Of a stretch of 8,295 nucleotides of DNA, positions 6,507-8,295 are shown one piece after another. How positions within the stretch are numbered: position 1 is the first letter of the stretch; every line of letters begins with the position of its first letter. A program made the translations under genes and the position numbers. The stretch covers positions 1 to 8,295 of the forward strand of contig CAMWKA010000061.1 of NCBI GenBank assembly GCA_947174725.1, written 5' to 3'. Source of the stretch: an uncultured Lachnospiraceae bacterium (lineage in GTDB: Bacteria; Bacillota; Clostridia; Lachnospirales; Lachnospiraceae). Under the pieces are notes generated by a model. It did no database searches. It was not told the DNA's origin and saw only the letters and a list, made by a program, of their open reading frames with translations.

Positions 6507-6521
6507 TTAGGAGGATCATTT

Positions 6522-6890
6522 ATGGCAGAAACATATATTACGGAAGAACAGCGGGAAAAATGCCGGAAGGTGGCAGATGCGTTTACGGAACTGTATGAGC
6601 TGGCAGATGTGATGGTGACAGATGCCGGGCGGTTCGGCTTTGTCCGTCTGCAATGGTTCAATGAGGGCGAAGGCTTTGATTCCGCTGTGGCGTATTCGGA
6701 CAGTTCGGAACTGTTTGAGGAACTATGGCGGATATGGTATGAACATGAAGTTTTAACGCCTGTACTTGGAACACCGCTTGCGGAGCTTGATTATGACGAG
6801 ATATTCAAAACTTTTTCCAAAGACAGGCAGGAGGAAATATCAAAGAAAAAAGAATATTTCCTTGCACTGTGCGGAGAGGGAATTATCTAA
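6522..6890 (+). CDS. Small acidic ICE protein of unknown function
   Basis: This 122-residue acidic protein is not assigned to a family I can name. Residues 1-30 are helical (EEQREKCRKVADAFTELYEL). Next comes ADVMVTDAGRFGFVRLQWF (28-46), which looks like a beta hairpin, then a tyrosine- and glutamate-rich region with ELFEELWRIWYEHEVL. The C-terminus ends in helical KDRQEEISKKKEYFLALCGE. No export signal or metal motif is visible. AGGAGG at 6509-6514 gives a strong start at 6522. The gene is preceded by a conserved hairpin element shared with the transfer leader at 7586, which suggests shared regulation. The small ORF at 6902 begins 11 bp after its stop. Confidence 0.85.
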   Translation: MAETYITEEQREKCRKVADAFTELYELADVMVTDAGRFGFVRLQWFNEGEGFDSAVAYSDSSELFEELWRIWYEHEVLTPVLGTPLAELDYDEIFKTFSKDRQEEISKKKEYFLALCGEGII

Positions 6891-6901
6891 GAGGGAAAAT
6901 C

Positions 6902-7021
6902 ATGATGTTTTTTACAATTCCGCATGAATTTCTGATAAAATGGATCATATCAGGATTAAAGACAGGAGTTGAACCATTTGGGAAAAAAGAAGCGCCTGAA
7001 AAGGGCAGACAGGACATATAA
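6902..7021 (+). CDS. Possible 39-residue small protein
   Basis: The ORF begins ATGATG after GAGGG (6891-6895, 6-nt spacing) and ends at the TAA at 7019-7021. The product begins MMFFTIPHEFLIKWIISGLK: a hydrophobic, amphipathic N-terminal half followed by a charged tail (FGKKEAPEKGRQDI). It would fill an otherwise empty 87-bp gap between the genes at 6522 and 6978, in an operon where gaps are usually under 45 bp. It overlaps the next gene by 44 bp in another frame, and that gene's ribosome site lies inside it. It may associate with the membrane through the N-terminal helix. The function is unknown and the evidence is only the start signal and spacing. Confidence 0.5.
   Translation: MMFFTIPHEFLIKWIISGLKTGVEPFGKKEAPEKGRQDI
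6964..6968 (+). promoter_or_regulatory. Ribosome binding site for a TTG start at 6978
   Basis: AGGAG lies 9 nt before TTG 6978. The other in-frame TTG, at 6969, touches the site and cannot use it. This decides the start of the zinc-ribbon gene. Confidence 0.7.
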
Positions 7022-7508
7022 AGACTTAAAGCAGAAGCAGAAAGCCAAAATAGCAGACTGTATGTTTGAAAAGACCTGTGATTATTACAGGGAACATGAT
7101 AAGCTGCCGGAGGGAGAGGACAGTGAAAAAATTGCGGAGCAAATCTATCAAAGGGTAAAGGGAATAGCAGAAAAGGCTTCCTTTGATGAAATATACCGCC
7201 TGTATCTTTACCGTCTGCCACGTTATGAAACGAGGATTGCGGAGAATGGACTTCCGGAAAGGAAAGAGAAAAAGAAAGAAGATGCAGACAAGCCGAAAGC
7301 CAAGAAAAAGGGCATGAGCAAAAAGGTATGCCCGAACTGTGGAAGGAAGATGAAACAGCAGTTTATCGGGTTGCAGCATTGTAAATGCGGCATGAGCTGG
7401 AAGAAAGATATAGGGTATTTTGAGCGTACCGGGGATATGGTCTTTGCTTTGGAACGCAGAAAAGTCGGGAAAAAGACAAAGCAGTGTCCAGTAATACGAT
7501 ACAGATAA
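6978..7508 (+). CDS. Lysine-rich zinc-ribbon protein, unknown function
   Basis: The product is 176 residues from a TTG start chosen by its Shine-Dalgarno; it then begins MGKKKRLKRADRTYKD. Residues 1-95 are basic and helical. Residues about 96-117 are a lysine-rich linker (RKEKKKEDADKPKAKKK). Next comes a probable zinc ribbon with CPNCG at 118-122 and HCKCG at 134-138, using C118, C121, C135 and C137, in a setting similar to small rubredoxin-like knuckles. The strong positive charge and zinc ribbon suggest nucleic-acid binding, possibly a regulatory or transfer accessory role, but no family is named with confidence. It is the last gene before the terminator at 7531 and so closes the replication/partition operon. 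Confidence 0.8.
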   Translation: MGKKKRLKRADRTYKDLKQKQKAKIADCMFEKTCDYYREHDKLPEGEDSEKIAEQIYQRVKGIAEKASFDEIYRLYLYRLPRYETRIAENGLPERKEKKKEDADKPKAKKKGMSKKVCPNCGRKMKQQFIGLQHCKCGMSWKKDIGYFERTGDMVFALERRKVGKKTKQCPVIRYR

Positions 7509-7530
7509 ATTAAATATGGTAAACAGCGTC

Positions 7531-7575
7531 AGGGCAGTTATAGACCGTAAACAGCGGTTTGTAGCTGCCCTTTTT
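7531..7575 (+). terminator. Intrinsic terminator ending the replication/partition operon
   Basis: The arms are 7531-7547 and 7555-7571, around the loop TAAACAG. All 17 positions pair in RNA, three of them as G-U wobbles, and TTTTT follows at 7571-7575. The stem lies 22 bp after the zinc-ribbon stop. The 10-mer GTAAACAGCG occurs at 7519-7528 and again across the loop at 7547-7556, so a copy of the loop sequence sits just upstream of the hairpin. The terminator separates the maintenance genes from pcfB and the transfer genes. Confidence 0.88.
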
Positions 7576-7585
7576 GTATTTGTGG

Positions 7586-7613
7586 AACTTTTGGACAAAA
7601 AGTCCAGAAGTGG
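7586..7613 (+). promoter_or_regulatory. Hairpin element, copy 2, ahead of the transfer-operon leader
   Basis: Arms CTTTTGGAC (7588-7596) and GTCCAGAAG (7602-7610) flank AAAAA. It is followed by TGG and GAAGGAG, then the ATG of a 12-codon ORF at 7626. Compared with copy 1 at 6479-6506, the arms and the trailing TGG are identical; only the loop changes, TTTT to AAAA. Conserved arms with a changed loop point to selection on the paired structure or on a palindromic binding site. Confidence 0.7.
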
Positions 7614-7625
7614 GAAGGAGAGCTT

Positions 7626-7664
7626 ATGAAATATCTGCTGCACAGGCTGTACGTCCCACCCTGA
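7626..7664 (+). CDS. Putative 12-residue leader peptide upstream of pcfB
   Basis: The ORF reads MKYLLHRLYVPP and then TGA. AAGGAG at 7615-7620 is 5 nt before the ATG, a stronger start signal than a random short ORF would have. Its stop codon falls in the loop of the hairpin at 7646-7676. Ribosomes finishing this ORF would disrupt that hairpin, and the in-frame pcfB ATG at 7668 lies 3 nt after the stop. This is the arrangement of a translational or transcriptional leader peptide; the regulatory role is inferred. Confidence 0.4.
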   Translation: MKYLLHRLYVPP

Positions 7665-7676
7665 CGGATGTACAGC
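7646..7676 (+). promoter_or_regulatory. Leader hairpin overlapping an alternative pcfB start
   Basis: GCTGTACGTCC (7646-7656) pairs with GGATGTACAGC (7666-7676) over 11 positions with one G-U and a 9-nt loop. The 3' arm contains the in-frame ATG at 7668. No U tract follows, so it is unlikely to terminate transcription by itself. It could mask the upstream start or stall a ribosome on the leader ORF. Confidence 0.55.
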
Positions 7677-7687
7677 AATAAAGGAAG

Positions 7688-7694
7688 AAGGAGG
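7688..7694 (+). promoter_or_regulatory. Ribosome binding site of pcfB
   Basis: AAGGAGG lies 6 nt before the ATG at 7701 and supports that start over the in-frame ATG at 7668, whose upstream region lacks a good site. Confidence 0.8.
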
Positions 7695-7700
7695 AAAACC

Positions 7701-8177
7701 ATGCAGGAGGAAGTGACACAGAAAACGATTGCCCTTGTGTTCAAATCTTCCCGGCTGACTGCCGACGTGCTGAAAAAGGCAATGAAGATGTATCTGGAAC
7801 ACCGCAAACAGGGAAAACAGGCATCTCATGGGAAAATATCAGTGAAAGACTTGGTCGGTCAGGGTATGGGTGCTTCGAGCATTGAGGTTACGGATAACAA
7901 CATCAAGTCCTTTGAGAGAGTGGCGAGGAAATACAACGTAGACTTTGCTGTGAAAAAGGATAAGACGGTTGAACCGCCGAAGTACATGGTATTTTTCAAG
8001 GGCAAGGATGCCGACGTGATAACACAGGCATTCAGGGAGTTTGTGAAAGTTAATGAGAAGAAGCACAACCGCATATCCGTAAAGGAGAAGCTGGCAGAGT
8101 TCCGGGAAAAGTTAGGAAAGGACAAGAACAGGGAGAGGGCAAGGGAACACCAGAAAGACAGGGGGCAGTCGCTATGA
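7701..8177 (+). CDS. pcfB: PcfB-family conjugation protein
   Basis: This 158-residue protein matches the PcfB (DUF3801) family, found next to VirD4-type coupling proteins in enterococcal pCF10-like and Tn1549-like conjugation systems. Family-typical segments are IALVFKSSRLTADVLKKAMK (10-29), KISVKDLVGQGMGASSIEVT (45-64), FERVARKYNVDFAVKKDK (71-88) and PPKYMVFFKGKDADVITQAF (92-111). The last 35 residues are a highly charged helical tail. It is cytoplasmic, with no signal or membrane segment. In the pCF10 system PcfB is required for transfer, but its exact biochemical role is unclear. The stop overlaps the next start (ATGA at 8174), implying coupled translation with the coupling protein. An 11-residue N-terminal extension from the ATG at 7668 is possible. 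Confidence 0.9.
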   Translation: MQEEVTQKTIALVFKSSRLTADVLKKAMKMYLEHRKQGKQASHGKISVKDLVGQGMGASSIEVTDNNIKSFERVARKYNVDFAVKKDKTVEPPKYMVFFKGKDADVITQAFREFVKVNEKKHNRISVKEKLAEFREKLGKDKNRERAREHQKDRGQSL

Positions 8178-8295
8178 GTAAGATTATAGACGGTATTGCC
8201 AAAGACCTTAAATCTGTTCCCGAAAAGCTCAAGGCAAAGACAGGGAATGTTGACAAGAAGAAAGTATTCCTTATGTGCCTTTCCTATATCCTTAC
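8174..8295 (+). CDS. N-terminus of a probable VirD4/TraG-like coupling protein (truncated by window)
   Basis: Forty codons and two bases are present, starting at the ATG that overlaps the pcfB stop. The peptide begins MSKIIDGIAKDLKSVPEKLK, has a basic segment (VDKKK), then enters a hydrophobic stretch (VFLMCLSYIL) that looks like the start of a membrane helix. Its place right after pcfB is where Tn1549-like elements carry the type IV coupling ATPase, which brings the relaxase-DNA complex to the secretion channel at the membrane. The diagnostic Walker motifs would lie beyond the window, so the assignment rests mainly on synteny and the N-terminal hydrophobic pattern. Confidence 0.65.
   Translation, partial: MSKIIDGIAKDLKSVPEKLKAKTGNVDKKKVFLMCLSYIL

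Noticed and set aside
7026..7829. 267-codon reverse-strand ORF
   Set aside because: It runs antisense to the zinc-ribbon gene, the terminator and pcfB. Its Phe/Leu/Ser-rich composition is what antisense of Lys/Glu-rich coding DNA gives, and no ribosome site was recognised.

Overview
The window reads as the end of a short-read contig from a Gram-positive Firmicute, most likely a gut Clostridia/Lachnospiraceae-type bacterium. This is inferred from the clostridial character of GreA and LysS, strong AGGAGG-type ribosome binding sites, moderate G+C, and the Tn1549-like gene set that follows. Bases 1-79 are not biological: they are a T run followed by an Illumina P5 / index / Nextera mosaic-end adapter left in the assembly. 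Genomic sequence starts at about base 80.

Bases 80-2138 are chromosomal housekeeping DNA: greA (transcript cleavage factor) and lysS (class II lysyl-tRNA synthetase), 22 bp apart and co-directional. From just after the lysS stop the content changes to accessory genes. The 224-bp gap 2139-2362 holds a perfect tandem 11-bp repeat, an AT-rich inverted repeat and a strong intrinsic terminator. I interpret it as the left end of an integrative and conjugative element (ICE) inserted at the 3' end of lysS. No integrase lies inside the window.

Bases 2363-7508 form a tightly packed forward-strand maintenance and replication module: a DUF6075-like protein, a DUF3970-like small protein, ParA, ParB, and a RepA_N-type initiator. 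The initiator gene carries in its middle seven 23-bp iterons followed by AT-rich DNA, a good candidate replication origin. After it come two unrecognised proteins, a 39-aa small ORF and a lysine-rich zinc-ribbon protein. A strong terminator at 7531-7575 closes this module.

Bases 7586-8295 begin the conjugation module: a conserved hairpin, a 12-codon leader ORF running into a second hairpin, then a PcfB-family protein and the first 40 codons of what is probably a VirD4/TraG-like coupling protein, cut off by the window end. The gene order suggests an ICE able to replicate and partition as a circle (RepA, ParA, ParB) before or during transfer.

The most noteworthy signals are two. One is the iteron array, whose 23-bp period is not a multiple of three, so three DNA repeats make one 23-residue protein repeat. 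The other is a 28-bp hairpin element occurring twice, each time directly ahead of a Shine-Dalgarno and start codon, with conserved arms and swapped loops.
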